Assembly: GCF_030408735.1 (NCBI RefSeq)
Contig: NZ_CP047204.1
Coordinates: forward strand, 992,001-1,056,000
From: Corynebacterium faecale
GTDB taxonomy: Bacteria > Actinomycetota > Actinomycetes > Mycobacteriales > Mycobacteriaceae
Length of the DNA stretch: 64,000 nt
Reading direction: 5' to 3'
Shown: one piece after another, positions 40,011 to 49,641 of the stretch
Numbering within the stretch: the first letter of the stretch is position 1
Layout of the letters: each line of letters begins with the position of its first letter
Position numbers and translations under genes: made by a program
Notes under the pieces: model-generated
Seen by the model: the letters and a program-made list of their open reading frames with translations, nothing else
What the model was told of the DNA's origin: nothing
The model's database searches: none

Positions 40011-41381
40011 GTGACCACCACCATCGGTACCCGCGTGACGGTCAGGGACTTCGGTTACCGCCACGCATCCCGGAAGAAACCCGCTTTCCAGGGCATCAAC
40101 ATGACCATCGAACCGGGGGAGCGGATTCTGCTCACCGGCGATTCCGGTTCAGGTAAATCCACCCTGCTCGCAGCCCTGGCCGGCGTGCTCGGTGATGACA
40201 CCGAGGGCGAGACCTACGGTTCCCTGCTTATCGACGCCGCCGCCGTCGGCCTGGTGCTGCAGGATCCGGACTCCCAGGTCATAGCCTCCCGCATCGGCGA
40301 CGATGTCGCCTTCGGCTGCGAGAACCTCAAGGTTCCGCGGGAACAGATCTGGCCGCGGGTGGAACGGGCCCTGGACATGGTGGGTCTGACCCTGCCACTG
40401 GATCATCCCACCCGGCACCTCTCCGGCGGACAGAAGCAGCGCCTCGCGCTTGCCGGAGTCATCGCCATGGGGGCCAACCTCATCCTGCTTGATGAACCCA
40501 CCGCCAACCTGGATCCGCTGGGTCAGCGGGAGGTGGTCGAGGCCGTCGACCGCGTGGTCGCTGAAACCGGTGCCACTCTCATCGTGGTGGAGCACCGCCA
40601 CCAGCTCTGGTCCGGAACCGTCGACCGCATCCTCCGGCTCGACAATCAGGGCGTTCAGGAGATCACGGCGGGGGAACTCACACGGGTTGCAGATCTACCA
40701 TCCCGCAGGGACCCTGCCGCCGCCTCCGTGATGTCAGCTGAGAACCTGCTCACCCGCTGGGGCCCGGCGCGTTCCTTTGAAATCCCCGAAGCAGCCTCCA
40801 CGGTGATCACCGGTGCCAACGGCTCGGGCAAGACCACCCTGGCCCTGACCATCGGAGGTCTCATTCCACCGAAGGATGGGCAGTTGCACCTCTCGGACAG
40901 TCTCCGTCAGGGGGTGTCCAGGCAACCGCACCAGTGGCGTTCCGCGGATCTCGCCCGGCGCATCGGCACCGTCTTCCAGGATCCGGAGCATCAGTTCGTG
41001 GCCCGCACCGTCCGGGATGAGATCGAGGTCGGACCGAAGATCATGTCCGGTAAACGCAAGGGCACCGTGGATCCGGTGAGCGCCAGCCGCATTGAGGAAC
41101 TGCTTGACCGGTTGCGCCTTCGCCATCTGGAGCATGCCAACCCTTTCACGCTCTCCGGTGGGGAGAAGCGCCGGCTGTCGGTGGCTACCGCACTGGTGGC
41201 GGCCCCGAAGCTGCTCATCCTGGATGAACCCACCTTCGGCCAGGATCCGGTGACGTTCCGGGAACTGGTGTGGATGCTGCGCGAACTCACGGATGCCGGA
41301 ACCACGATCGTCTCGGTGACCCACGATCCGGATTTCATCGCGGCCCTGGGGGATCACCATCTGGAGGTGAGTGCGCGGTGA
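40011..41381 (+). CDS. ykoD: ECF-transporter ATPase with two fused ABC domains
   Basis: 456 residues. Two complete ABC domains: first Walker A GDSGSGKST, signature LSGGQKQR, Walker B LILLDEPTANLD; second Walker A GANGSGKTT, signature LSGGEKRR, Walker B LLILDEPTFGQD. This is the tandem EcfA/CbiO arrangement of YkoD. It energises uptake by YkoE/YkoC. The start is a GTG at 40011, 12 bases after GGGAGG that lies within the end of ykoE. Its TGA overlaps the ykoC GTG (GTGA). Confidence 0.92.
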   Translation: MTTTIGTRVTVRDFGYRHASRKKPAFQGINMTIEPGERILLTGDSGSGKSTLLAALAGVLGDDTEGETYGSLLIDAAAVGLVLQDPDSQVIASRIGDDVAFGCENLKVPREQIWPRVERALDMVGLTLPLDHPTRHLSGGQKQRLALAGVIAMGANLILLDEPTANLDPLGQREVVEAVDRVVAETGATLIVVEHRHQLWSGTVDRILRLDNQGVQEITAGELTRVADLPSRRDPAAASVMSAENLLTRWGPARSFEIPEAASTVITGANGSGKTTLALTIGGLIPPKDGQLHLSDSLRQGVSRQPHQWRSADLARRIGTVFQDPEHQFVARTVRDEIEVGPKIMSGKRKGTVDPVSASRIEELLDRLRLRHLEHANPFTLSGGEKRRLSVATALVAAPKLLILDEPTFGQDPVTFRELVWMLRELTDAGTTIVSVTHDPDFIAALGDHHLEVSAR

Positions 41382-42133
41382 ATGTGATTGAAGGTATCAA
41401 CCCGGTCACCCGCATCGCCGCCGTGATAGCGTTGACCACCCCGCTGCTGATCAGCGTGGATGTGGTATCCGCAGCCATTGCGCTTGCCGCCACCATCCTG
41501 CTGGCACCCCTTGCCGGGGTCAGTTGGAGGCAGTTGTTCAAACGCGGTTGGCCGCTGTTTCTCATCGCACCGATCGCCGCGTTGTCCATGGCGCTCTACG
41601 GACGCCCGGAGGGCAGGGAGTACTTCAGTTTCCTGCTCGCCCACGTCACCGACAACTCCCTGTCCCTGGCATTGGCGATCGGTGTGCGTGTGCTCGCCGT
41701 CGGGTTGCCGGTGGTGGTGCTCATCTCCCGGGTGGACCCCACCGACCTTGGTGATGGACTGGCACAGATCGCACGCCTGCCGGAACGGTTCGTCATCGGC
41801 GCCGTCGCCGGTGGTCGGTTGGTGTCGCTGTTCCGCGATGACTGGCAGTCCATGGACCGCTCCCGTCGTGCCCGCGGTATCGCGGATCAGGGGCGGATCC
41901 GTCACTTCTTCACCATGGCCTTCGGGTTATTGGTGTTGTCGCTGCGCCGCGGTTCCAAACTGGCCACCGCCATGGAGGCGCGTGGTTTCGGTCGCCACCG
42001 GGGGAGGACCTGGGCCCGTTCCTCCACCGTCGGGCTTATCGACGCCGCCGTCATCCTCGTGTGCCTGGCCATCTCCGTCACCGCCATCGTGGTGTCGATC
42101 CAGACCGGTTACTTCAGGTTCCTGGGTACATGA
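41378..42133 (+). CDS. ykoC: ECF-transporter T component (EcfT-like permease)
   Basis: 251 residues, about five to six helices, with the EcfT coupling motifs in the C-terminal half: SMDRSRRARGI and ATAMEARGFG (the two ARG motifs that contact the ATPase). The GTG start at 41378 overlaps the ykoD stop. The TGA at 42131-42133 overlaps the ATG of the next gene, so the whole operon is translationally coupled. Confidence 0.9.
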   Translation: MNVIEGINPVTRIAAVIALTTPLLISVDVVSAAIALAATILLAPLAGVSWRQLFKRGWPLFLIAPIAALSMALYGRPEGREYFSFLLAHVTDNSLSLALAIGVRVLAVGLPVVVLISRVDPTDLGDGLAQIARLPERFVIGAVAGGRLVSLFRDDWQSMDRSRRARGIADQGRIRHFFTMAFGLLVLSLRRGSKLATAMEARGFGRHRGRTWARSSTVGLIDAAVILVCLAISVTAIVVSIQTGYFRFLGT

Positions 42134-42606
42134 TCATCATTTTGATCGACGGGCAGTCCGGTTCCGGCAAAACCACCCTGGCGCGTGAACTCGCCGAGGA
42201 GACCGGATTCCAACTGGTGCACCTCGAGGATTTCTACCCGGGGTGGGCGGGGCTCGCCGCCGCCAGTCAGATGGTGGCCACCGATGTGCTGCACCCTGTC
42301 CAGCCCGGATTCTGGCGGTGGGATTGGGAACGCAACCAGCGCGCCAGGTGGGTGCCGATCCGCGCCCACACAAGCCTCATCATTGAAGGGTGCGGGGCGG
42401 TGACGGGGGCGTCGATAAGCGCAGCTGAGGCAGTGGGCACGGTGATCACCGTGCGGATCCTGGGGCCGGAAACAACGCGGAGGCAGCGCGCCCTGGCGCG
42501 TGACCCGGGGTACGCCCCGTGGTGGGAGATGTGGGCGGCACAGGAGCGTGTGCACTTCTCCGGACCCGGGCATGTGGCGGTGGATCACGTGCTAGGGTTG
42601 GCCTGA
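42130..42606 (+). CDS. Small P-loop kinase coupled to the thiamine operon
   Basis: 158 residues. N-terminal Walker A GQSGSGKTT, then LVHLEDFYPGW (uridine-kinase-like acceptor loop with Asp), ending in a short C-terminal domain with Arg residues (RRQRALARDPG) typical of the LID of small kinases. It resembles AAA/uridine-kinase-like proteins of unknown substrate. The ATG overlaps the ykoC stop in ATGA. Being fourth in a TPP-riboswitch operon suggests a role in thiamine or precursor phosphorylation; this is inference, since none of the known thiamine kinases looks like it. Confidence 0.75.
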   Translation: MIIILIDGQSGSGKTTLARELAEETGFQLVHLEDFYPGWAGLAAASQMVATDVLHPVQPGFWRWDWERNQRARWVPIRAHTSLIIEGCGAVTGASISAAEAVGTVITVRILGPETTRRQRALARDPGYAPWWEMWAAQERVHFSGPGHVAVDHVLGLA

Positions 42607-42677
42607 TCGCGGGACGGCCCGCGAACCCACTACCGTTGGGGACGGCCCCGCCGAGTGTTCAAGGAGCGTTGGCGATC

Positions 42678-43745
42678 ATGCCGTCCACACGCCTGGATCC
42701 AATCGATCTCATCCGCATCATCGTCGGGTGGGTCACCGTCGCACTGTTCGCGCTGGTGGCCATTCCGGGGCCACCCGCACTGCTGCTCGCCGTGATCATC
42801 GGCGTGATCCTGTTCTGTTCCTTCGGGGTGGTGAAACAAGCTGAGCGCCTGGCCCATATCCTGGGGGACCCCTATGGTTCCCTGGTGCTGACCTTGTCCA
42901 TCGTCATCATCGAGGTCATTCTCATCGTGGCGGTGCTGCTGGGGCCGGGGGAGTCCGCGACCATCGCCCGGGATTCCGTGATGGCGGTGTCCATGATCAT
43001 CATGGCGCTCGTGGTGGGTATTTCCTTCCTGGTCGGTGGTCTCCGGCATGGAGGGTTGGTGCACAACGGCACCGGGGCACAGACCTACCTGGTGTTGATT
43101 CTGATGCTGTCCGCCGTGGCCTTCGCCGTGCCGGTGTTTCTGGGTGTGGATGGCCAGTATCTACGGGGCCAGGGGATCGCCGTGGCGGTGGCTACCATCG
43201 TGTTGTACGCGTTCTTCCTCTGGCGACAGATGGGGGCCCAGGCCGCTGACTTCCAGGATGCGGCTGCAGCGTTGCCGCAGGGATCCGCCTTCCGTGGTGA
43301 GGTTGTCTTCCGGATGCTCGTGCTCGTGGTGACCGTGCTGCCCATCGTGTGGCTCTCCCATGACATGGCCGGCCTGATGGACATCACCCTGGCTGCCTGG
43401 GGCGCACCGGTGGCACTGGCGGGTGTGGTGATCGCGATGATCGTCTTCCTCCCGGAGACCATCACCACCGTCCGTGCAGCCTGGGGCGCGGAGATCCAGC
43501 GGGTGATCAACCTGGCCCACGGTGCGCTTGTCTCCACCCTGGGGCTGACCATCCCGTCGGTGCTCATCATCGGAGCGGTCACCGGACAACCCGTTGTGCT
43601 GGCTGAGAGCCCGCTCAACCTGCTGATACTGGGGATGACCATCGCGGTGACCGCGGTGACGTTCACCGCCCGCAGGATCACCGCTGTCCACGGTGCGGTC
43701 CTGTTGGTGATCTTCGGCATGTACGTCATGGCGCTGTTCCACTAG
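42678..43745 (+). CDS. chaA: ChaA-type Ca2+(Na+)/H+ antiporter
   Basis: 355 residues, about eleven helices. The two alpha repeats of the CaCA superfamily are visible: ...IVIIEVILIVAVLLGPG...SVMAVSMIIMALVVGISFLVGGLRHG and ...FLPETITTVRAAWGAEIQRVINLAHGALVSTLGLTIPSV. Each has the acidic residue in its E-containing motif (IIEV; PET). It probably exports Ca2+, Na+ or K+ for protons. AAGGAG is 11 bases before the ATG at 42678. The 71-bp gap from the kinase gene makes co-transcription with the thiamine operon uncertain. Confidence 0.87.
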   Translation: MPSTRLDPIDLIRIIVGWVTVALFALVAIPGPPALLLAVIIGVILFCSFGVVKQAERLAHILGDPYGSLVLTLSIVIIEVILIVAVLLGPGESATIARDSVMAVSMIIMALVVGISFLVGGLRHGGLVHNGTGAQTYLVLILMLSAVAFAVPVFLGVDGQYLRGQGIAVAVATIVLYAFFLWRQMGAQAADFQDAAAALPQGSAFRGEVVFRMLVLVVTVLPIVWLSHDMAGLMDITLAAWGAPVALAGVVIAMIVFLPETITTVRAAWGAEIQRVINLAHGALVSTLGLTIPSVLIIGAVTGQPVVLAESPLNLLILGMTIAVTAVTFTARRITAVHGAVLLVIFGMYVMALFH

Positions 43746-43771
43746 CAACATTGATCAGTACCCTGGGCGAC

Positions 43772-44518
43772 ATGACAAACCCGAATGCGGAAACAGTGCA
43801 ACAACTCGAGTGGAGCTCCTGGAAGCGGGTGCTGGTGGTGGTCGCCCACCCCGATGACCCGGAATACGGGCTGTCAGCGGCGGTGCGGGAATGGACGGAT
43901 GCCGGAGTAGAGGTGACCTACCTCCTGCTGACCCATGGTGAGGCGGGAATCCAGGGCATGGATCCGGCAAAGGTCGGCCCGCTGCGCGCCGAAGAGCAGC
44001 GCACGGCATGTGCCTGCGTCGGTGTCTCCGACCTGATCATTCTTGACCACCCGGATTCCATGTTGGTCTACAATCTGGAACTACGCCGGGACATCGCCCG
44101 GGTGATCCGTCAGCGCCGACCCGATGCCGTGATCACCGCGAACTTCGATGTGGAAGCCTACGGCGGATTCAACCAGGCTGATCACCGTGTGGCGGGCCTG
44201 GCCACCATTGATGCCACCCGCGACGCCGCCAACCCGTGGGCACAGCGTGAACTCCTCGATGAGGAGGGGCTGGAACCCTGGAGCGCCTCCAAGATCCTGA
44301 TCGCGGGTGTGCCCAACCCCACCCATGTCACCGGGATCTCACACAGCGCCATGGAATGCGGGGTGGAATCCCTCAAAGCCCACGCTGAGTACCTCCGGGT
44401 GCTTCCCGATCACCCGAAACCGGAGGAGTTCATTCCCGAGATGCTGCGCCTCGGGGCCTCCCAGGCCGTTGGGGTGGACCTGGAATTCGCGGTGGCCTTC
44501 CGGATGTTCGACGCTTAG
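43772..44518 (+). CDS. PIG-L (LmbE-like) deacetylase
   Basis: 248 residues of the PIG-L family, zinc-dependent N-acetyl-sugar deacetylases. Seen: the zinc motif VVAHPDDPEYG (AHPDD), LLTHGEAG and the second-site His motif DHRVAG. It is distinct from the true mshB at 60738; in actinobacteria such a second copy may be a mycothiol-S-conjugate amidase or act on other sugars. The substrate is unknown. The ATG at 43772 is 26 bases after chaA and without a clear ribosome site. It overlaps the convergent uvrA-like gene by 4 bases. Confidence 0.82.
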   Translation: MTNPNAETVQQLEWSSWKRVLVVVAHPDDPEYGLSAAVREWTDAGVEVTYLLLTHGEAGIQGMDPAKVGPLRAEEQRTACACVGVSDLIILDHPDSMLVYNLELRRDIARVIRQRRPDAVITANFDVEAYGGFNQADHRVAGLATIDATRDAANPWAQRELLDEEGLEPWSASKILIAGVPNPTHVTGISHSAMECGVESLKAHAEYLRVLPDHPKPEEFIPEMLRLGASQAVGVDLEFAVAFRMFDA

Positions 44519-46848
44519 GCCAGATACGCCTTCAGATACCTGCCCGTCGGGGTATCGGCGTTGATCAGTTCAACCGGGGTGCCCTCGAAGATGACCCGGC
44601 CGCCATCGGAACCGGCTCCGGGCCCGACATCGATGATGTGATCCGCATGGGCCAGCACACCCAGGTGGTGGTCGATGATGATGACGGATTTACCGGCCTC
44701 CACCAGAGAATCAAAAAGCGCGAGCAGGGTCTGGACATCAGCCAGGTGCAGGCCGGTGGTGGGTTCATCCAGAATAAAGGTGGTGGCCTTGTCTCCCATC
44801 CGGGTGGCCAGCTTCAAGCGCTGACGCTCACCGCCAGACAACGTGGACAGAGGCTGCCCCAGCGTGATGTACCCCAGGCCCACATCCACCAGGCGCTTGG
44901 CGATCTTCACCGCAGCCGGGATCCTTGACTCCGCGGCTCCGAAAAACTCATGCGCCGACACCGCCGGCATGGCCAGCACCTCGGCGATATTCCGCCCGCC
45001 GAAATGGTAGTCCAACACAGCATCATCAAAACGCCTGCCCTCGCACACCTCACACGGGGAGGACACCCCGGCCATCATGCCCAGATCCACAGTGATCACA
45101 CCGGAGCCCTTACAGGTCGCGCAGGCCCCCTCCGAGTTGGCGGAGAACAGTGCAGGCTTCACATCATTTTCCTTGGCAAAGGCCTTGCGGATGGAATCAA
45201 GCATGCCGGTGTAGGTGGCGGGGTTCGAGCGGTTGGACCCGTGGATGGAGGACTGATCCACCACCACAAAAGATTCATCGCGGAAAATCCCATGGACCAG
45301 AGAAGACTTGCCGGAACCGGCAACGCCACTGATCACTGTCAGAACACCCAGTGGGATATCCACATCAACATCACGCAGGTTGTTGCGGCTGGCACCCCTG
45401 ATCTGGAGTGCGCCGGTGGGGGACCGGAAGGATTCTTTCAGCGTGGCACGGTCGTGGAGATGACGCCCCGTGACGGTATCGGACTCCTCGAGTTCAGCGA
45501 CGGTGCCCTCAAACTGGATCTCACCGCCCTTCCTTCCGGCGCCCGGACCCAGATCAATGACATGATCGGCAATGGCGATGGTCTCCGGTTTATGCTCGAC
45601 CACCAGGACGGTGTTGCCCTTGTCCCGCAGATCCAGCAGGAGCTGGTTCATCCGCTCAATATCCTGAGGGTGAAGGCCCGCGGTAGGTTCATCAAACACA
45701 TAGGTGATATCGGTCAGGGGGGATCCCAGGTGCCGGATCATCCTTGTGCGCTGTGCCTCCCCACCGGACAGGGTGCCGGTAGGCCGGTCCAGCTGCAGGT
45801 ATCCCAGGCCGATCGCCACGAAATTATCCAGTGTTTCCGACAACCCACGCATCAACGGCGCCACCGATGGAGCATCCACCCCCGTGATCCACTCCGCCAG
45901 ATCACGCACCTCCATGGCACATAACTCAGCAATATTCTTCCCATTGATCCGGGAGTCCAATGCATGCTGCGCCAGGCGTGTGCCGCCGCACTCCGGGCAG
46001 TCCACGAAAGTGACAGCCCTGTCCACAAACTCACCGATATGCTTCTGCATACCGGCACGGTCCCTGCTCAGCATGGACTTGGTGATCTTGGGAACCAGCC
46101 CCTCATAGGTGACATTGATGCCACTGAACTTAATTTTCGTCGGTTCCTGGTAGTACAGGGCGTGGCGCTGATCCCCAGTGAAGTCACCGACGGGGATATC
46201 CGCCGGGTACAGACCGGACTCGGCATAGGCCCGCATGCTCCAGGAGCCAGCCTTATAACCGGGGATGAGCAGTGCGCCGTCATTAAGCGACAGCGACTCA
46301 TCCACCATCTGGGTCAGGTCAATATCAGATATCCGTCCCATGCCTTCACACCGGGGACACATGCCGCCGGTACGTGTGAACTCCACCTTCTCCCGTTTGC
46401 CACCGGACTTGCTGAATCCACCGGAGGCACTCACGGACGGCACGTTGAAGGAGTACGCGCCGGGGCCACCGGCACGTGGTTCTGCGATGCGGGAGTAGAG
46501 GATCCTCAACATGGCGGTGGCATCGGTGGCGGTGCCCACGGTGGAACGGGGATTGGCCCCCATCTGTTCCTGGTCCACGATGATCGCGGTGGTGATCCCT
46601 TCGAGCAGATCCACATCCGGGCGGGCCAGCGTTGGCATGAATCCCTGGACAAAGGCACTGTAGGTTTCATTGATCAGACGCTGGGATTCCGCAGCGATAG
46701 TCCCGAACACCAACGAGGATTTTCCTGATCCGGACACTCCGGTGAATACGGTCAGGCGTCGTTTGGGAATATCAACGGAGATATTTTTGAGGTTATTCTC
46801 ATGGGCCCCGTGAACCCGGATCATGTCGTGGGAGTCAGCAGTCTGCAT
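44515..46848 (-). CDS. UvrA2-type ABC ATPase (class II UvrA / DrrC-like)
   Basis: 777 residues. Two ABC halves: Walker [10 protein letters not shown] and GVAGSGKSS; signatures LSGGEAQR and LSGGERQR; Walker [11 protein letters not shown] and [10 protein letters not shown]. Zinc modules CPRCEGMGR...CPECGGTR and CATCKGSG...CEVCEGRR. It is about 160 residues shorter than UvrA and jumps from the first ABC part directly to the zinc module, so the UvrB-binding domain is absent. This is the class II form known from DrrC and UvrA2, linked to resistance against DNA-binding drugs. Start at 46848; a longer frame upstream is low-homology. Divergent from tpx. Confidence 0.88.
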   Translation of the reverse strand: MQTADSHDMIRVHGAHENNLKNISVDIPKRRLTVFTGVSGSGKSSLVFGTIAAESQRLINETYSAFVQGFMPTLARPDVDLLEGITTAIIVDQEQMGANPRSTVGTATDATAMLRILYSRIAEPRAGGPGAYSFNVPSVSASGGFSKSGGKREKVEFTRTGGMCPRCEGMGRISDIDLTQMVDESLSLNDGALLIPGYKAGSWSMRAYAESGLYPADIPVGDFTGDQRHALYYQEPTKIKFSGINVTYEGLVPKITKSMLSRDRAGMQKHIGEFVDRAVTFVDCPECGGTRLAQHALDSRINGKNIAELCAMEVRDLAEWITGVDAPSVAPLMRGLSETLDNFVAIGLGYLQLDRPTGTLSGGEAQRTRMIRHLGSPLTDITYVFDEPTAGLHPQDIERMNQLLLDLRDKGNTVLVVEHKPETIAIADHVIDLGPGAGRKGGEIQFEGTVAELEESDTVTGRHLHDRATLKESFRSPTGALQIRGASRNNLRDVDVDIPLGVLTVISGVAGSGKSSLVHGIFRDESFVVVDQSSIHGSNRSNPATYTGMLDSIRKAFAKENDVKPALFSANSEGACATCKGSGVITVDLGMMAGVSSPCEVCEGRRFDDAVLDYHFGGRNIAEVLAMPAVSAHEFFGAAESRIPAAVKIAKRLVDVGLGYITLGQPLSTLSGGERQRLKLATRMGDKATTFILDEPTTGLHLADVQTLLALFDSLVEAGKSVIIIDHHLGVLAHADHIIDVGPGAGSDGGRVIFEGTPVELINADTPTGRYLKAYLA

Positions 46849-46938
46849 GTGGCAAAGTGTACAAAAAGACACCCGTCCGGGAATGCCGGCGTGATGGGGC
46901 GTGGCGGGTGGCGTGCAGTGTCCCATAGGATGGTGCTC

Positions 46939-47436
46939 ATGGCTAACACTCATTTTGATGGCACTGACACCCCTACATCCGGCGACCTCCCTGCAGTGGG
47001 CGACGCACTTCCTGATTTCACCCTGGTGGACACCAACCTCGGAGAGGTCTCCCTGGCTGATCTCAAGGGCAAGAAGGTCGTCCTGAACATCTTCCCCTCC
47101 GTGGACACCGGCATCTGTGCTGATTCCGTCCGTAGGTTCAATGAGGAGGCCTCCAAGCTGGATGACACCGCTGTGCTGTGTGTCTCCAAGGATCTCCCAT
47201 TCGCCCTGGGCCGCTTCTGCGGTGCCGAGGGCCTGGACAATGTCACCGCCGCTTCAGCATTCCGTTCCACCTTCGGTGAGGATTACGGACTGGTTCTGGA
47301 AGGCTCCCCGCTCAAGGGACTGCTGGCACGCACTGTCATCGTCGCCGATGAGGAGGGCAACATTACCTACACCCAGCTGGTCGATGAGATCAAGACCGAA
47401 CCTGATTATGATGCCGCCATCAAGGCACTGGGCTAA
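46939..47436 (+). CDS. tpx: Thiol peroxidase
   Basis: The 165-residue peroxiredoxin reduces peroxides with thioredoxin. The peroxidatic Cys lies in [15 protein letters not shown], and the resolving Cys in FCGAEG about 34 residues later, the atypical two-Cys Tpx pattern. The [25 protein letters not shown] start and length match the family. AGGATGG is about 6 bases before the ATG at 46939. A cytoplasmic antioxidant. Monocistronic, ending 6 bases before the convergent large membrane protein. Confidence 0.95.
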   Translation: MANTHFDGTDTPTSGDLPAVGDALPDFTLVDTNLGEVSLADLKGKKVVLNIFPSVDTGICADSVRRFNEEASKLDDTAVLCVSKDLPFALGRFCGAEGLDNVTAASAFRSTFGEDYGLVLEGSPLKGLLARTVIVADEEGNITYTQLVDEIKTEPDYDAAIKALG

Positions 47437-47442
47437 ACCCGC

Positions 47443-49317
47443 TTAACCCTCTCCCTGTTCAACCGTCAAAGGACTTGCGCCCGCCTCTTCAGGCTGGTTC
47501 AGGTCCTTATTATTTTCCTCCTCTGGCGTGTCATCCAGTGGTTCGGTGGTGGCTGACTCTTCAACGGCCCGCTCTGCGGGCTCGTCAGTGGCCCCTGGAA
47601 CACTGTCGCCATAGGTTTCAGTGGCATCATCCGGGGCATCATCCGGGGTTTCTGATGTCGTGGGAGGTGCCGTTGACTCCGGAGGCGGATCCGTTGGCCA
47701 CAGGGGAACCGGGGGATCTTCAATCAGCTCGATGTCAAAGATCTCTGGTCTTAGGGGGAGCTGGGGTGCCTGGGGCGCCTGGGGGTTGGCGGGAGGCGCT
47801 GAAGGTTCCCGGGGTGCGGGGAGTTCGGGTACCGGTGGTTGATAGTCAGTGTCAGAAGTTACGTTCTGGGGAGTCGGCCGTGGCAGCGGGGTCGGATCCG
47901 GACTCCGGGAGGGAGCCATGGGGACGGTGATGTTCTCCCGGGGGAGCACCGCCGGTGGAGCAGTTCTCGGGGTGGTGGCCACCGCGGGAGGCTCCTGCAC
48001 GGGCGTGGGCATCTGGCTGAACTGTGAACGGGTTGGTTGGGGGAGTGATCCGTCGTCGTTGCGCTCCAGGATCTCAGACAGAGGCACCCCGCCATCCCGT
48101 GGATAGGTCTGCAGGGTGGTCATGTGCACACTCGAGGTGGTGGTGGACAACTGTGGGCCGGCGTCATGGAATACACCGATCGTGGCGAAGACCAGGGAGG
48201 GGATCAGCGCGGTCAGCGCCAGAGGTGCCACGGTATTCCAGTGCCGGGGTTGATGACAATGGTCAGTGTCCCGTTGACGGCAGGCCAGAACCCACAGACT
48301 GATCACACAGAGGACAATGCTGACTCCGAAGATACCCACCAGGCCGCGGGCACTGACGCTCTCGAAGAGGAAGACGGGGATGATGCCGAGAACAGCCAGG
48401 AGCAGCAGGAGAGCGGGGCCGGTCTTTCCCAACCAGCCGTGGACCCGGGCCGGGTGTGTCTCAGCACGGGACTGGGCTGATCGGTGCTCATGGATGAAGC
48501 GCTGCATCTCCTGGTGATAATCCTCCGGATCGTCACGGTGCGGGACCAGTGTGGCGAGCGGATTCCTGGGTAACTGAAAATCCCTGCTATCCCAGTCCCT
48601 GATGTTGGAGGCATTGATGTGCAGAGCGACGTGCCCATCGTTCCCGCGGTCAACCCATCCCCGGGCTAGGGCGAGAAGTCCGCTCTCGGTGGCTGTATCC
48701 ACAGCCCCCTTGAGGGCATCTGCGGCATCCATGTCGAGGATGCCGCATTCCACACCATTGAGGTGGATGAAGACCATGTCATTGAGGGCACGAAGCTCCA
48801 CAAGGACGCGGCTCTGGTCTGGGATCTTGCGGAAGGGGGACAGGCGTGTGGGTTCAACGCGCCACATCGTGCCACTCGGTAACAATGTCCACTGGTTTGT
48901 CGGGGGATCGTTAAAGGGGACTCCACCGTCAGAGGCATATAGTGAAATACTGGCGGCCACGCTGGCATTGGGCGTGATCTGCAGTTGGCAGGTCGGGACG
49001 AATCCGGAGGCGTAGACGCGTGCGATCTGGGAATTAAAGATCACGGCGGGATCGGGGACGGTGCCCACCAGGGTTGTGCCGACCATGACCGCGATGGTGC
49101 GGGCATCATTGCTGGGGAGCAGACTTGCCCTCAAGGTGGTGCTGTCCGACTCTGGATGCACCAACTCCTGCAGGGCCTCCCACCGGATGTTGTGCAGCGG
49201 GATATTCCGGATGAATTGCTGCACCTTGGGCTGATCTGAGATCGCCAGAGGGTAAGGGGGGACGCGGGAACAGTCGATGATGAAATCCGGTCTGGGGGAT
49301 CCCTCTGCTTTGGACAT
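47443..49317 (-). CDS. Large membrane protein with Pro-rich exterior, function unknown
   Basis: 624 residues. An N-terminal cytoplasmic domain of about 290 residues without recognised motif (repeated beta-like segments, DFIIDCSRVPPYPLAISD); three hydrophobic helices (about 300-320 LLLLLAVLGIIPVFLF; 325-345; 365-385 LALTALIPSLVF); then about 235 residues extremely rich in Pro, Thr, Ser, Glu (PRPTPQNV, PPVPELPAP, PEEENN). The tail probably spans or binds the cell wall. Start at 49317; a tandem 13-bp repeat lies just upstream. No neighbour suggests a function. Confidence 0.72.
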   Translation of the reverse strand: MSKAEGSPRPDFIIDCSRVPPYPLAISDQPKVQQFIRNIPLHNIRWEALQELVHPESDSTTLRASLLPSNDARTIAVMVGTTLVGTVPDPAVIFNSQIARVYASGFVPTCQLQITPNASVAASISLYASDGGVPFNDPPTNQWTLLPSGTMWRVEPTRLSPFRKIPDQSRVLVELRALNDMVFIHLNGVECGILDMDAADALKGAVDTATESGLLALARGWVDRGNDGHVALHINASNIRDWDSRDFQLPRNPLATLVPHRDDPEDYHQEMQRFIHEHRSAQSRAETHPARVHGWLGKTGPALLLLLAVLGIIPVFLFESVSARGLVGIFGVSIVLCVISLWVLACRQRDTDHCHQPRHWNTVAPLALTALIPSLVFATIGVFHDAGPQLSTTTSSVHMTTLQTYPRDGGVPLSEILERNDDGSLPQPTRSQFSQMPTPVQEPPAVATTPRTAPPAVLPRENITVPMAPSRSPDPTPLPRPTPQNVTSDTDYQPPVPELPAPREPSAPPANPQAPQAPQLPLRPEIFDIELIEDPPVPLWPTDPPPESTAPPTTSETPDDAPDDATETYGDSVPGATDEPAERAVEESATTEPLDDTPEEENNKDLNQPEEAGASPLTVEQGEG

Positions 49318-49641
49318 GTTCCGCGTGCCTCCCTTCTTCAGGTATTCGCTTCAGGTATTCGTAGGTGTAGGGAGAGCGCTATGAAAACGATTGCTGAACC
49401 CTATGTTAGCCGTGAAAACGCCAGGTGGAAAGTGCTTATCTGGGTTTCAGCCTGCTCTTGGAAAAAATCACGATCAGCTGGGGTGTTGCAGAGAATCCTG
49501 AGAAGGATGGTTCACCCAGGGGGAGATTGAGGCGGTGGGTGGAAATTTAAATAAACAGAAGGGGAACGGAGTGCTAATTCTGTGTATCACTCCGGTGACA
49601 TGCCGAAATGGCGCTGATGCACGCTGTCAGATTGCGAAACA
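49318..49641. other. Intergenic region, 324 bp
   Basis: No supported gene. CTTCAGGTATTCG is repeated in tandem at 49336-49348 and 49349-49361, just upstream of the membrane-protein start, and may be a duplicated regulator site. The rest is A/T-richer leader without terminator or promoter I can define. Confidence 0.5.
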
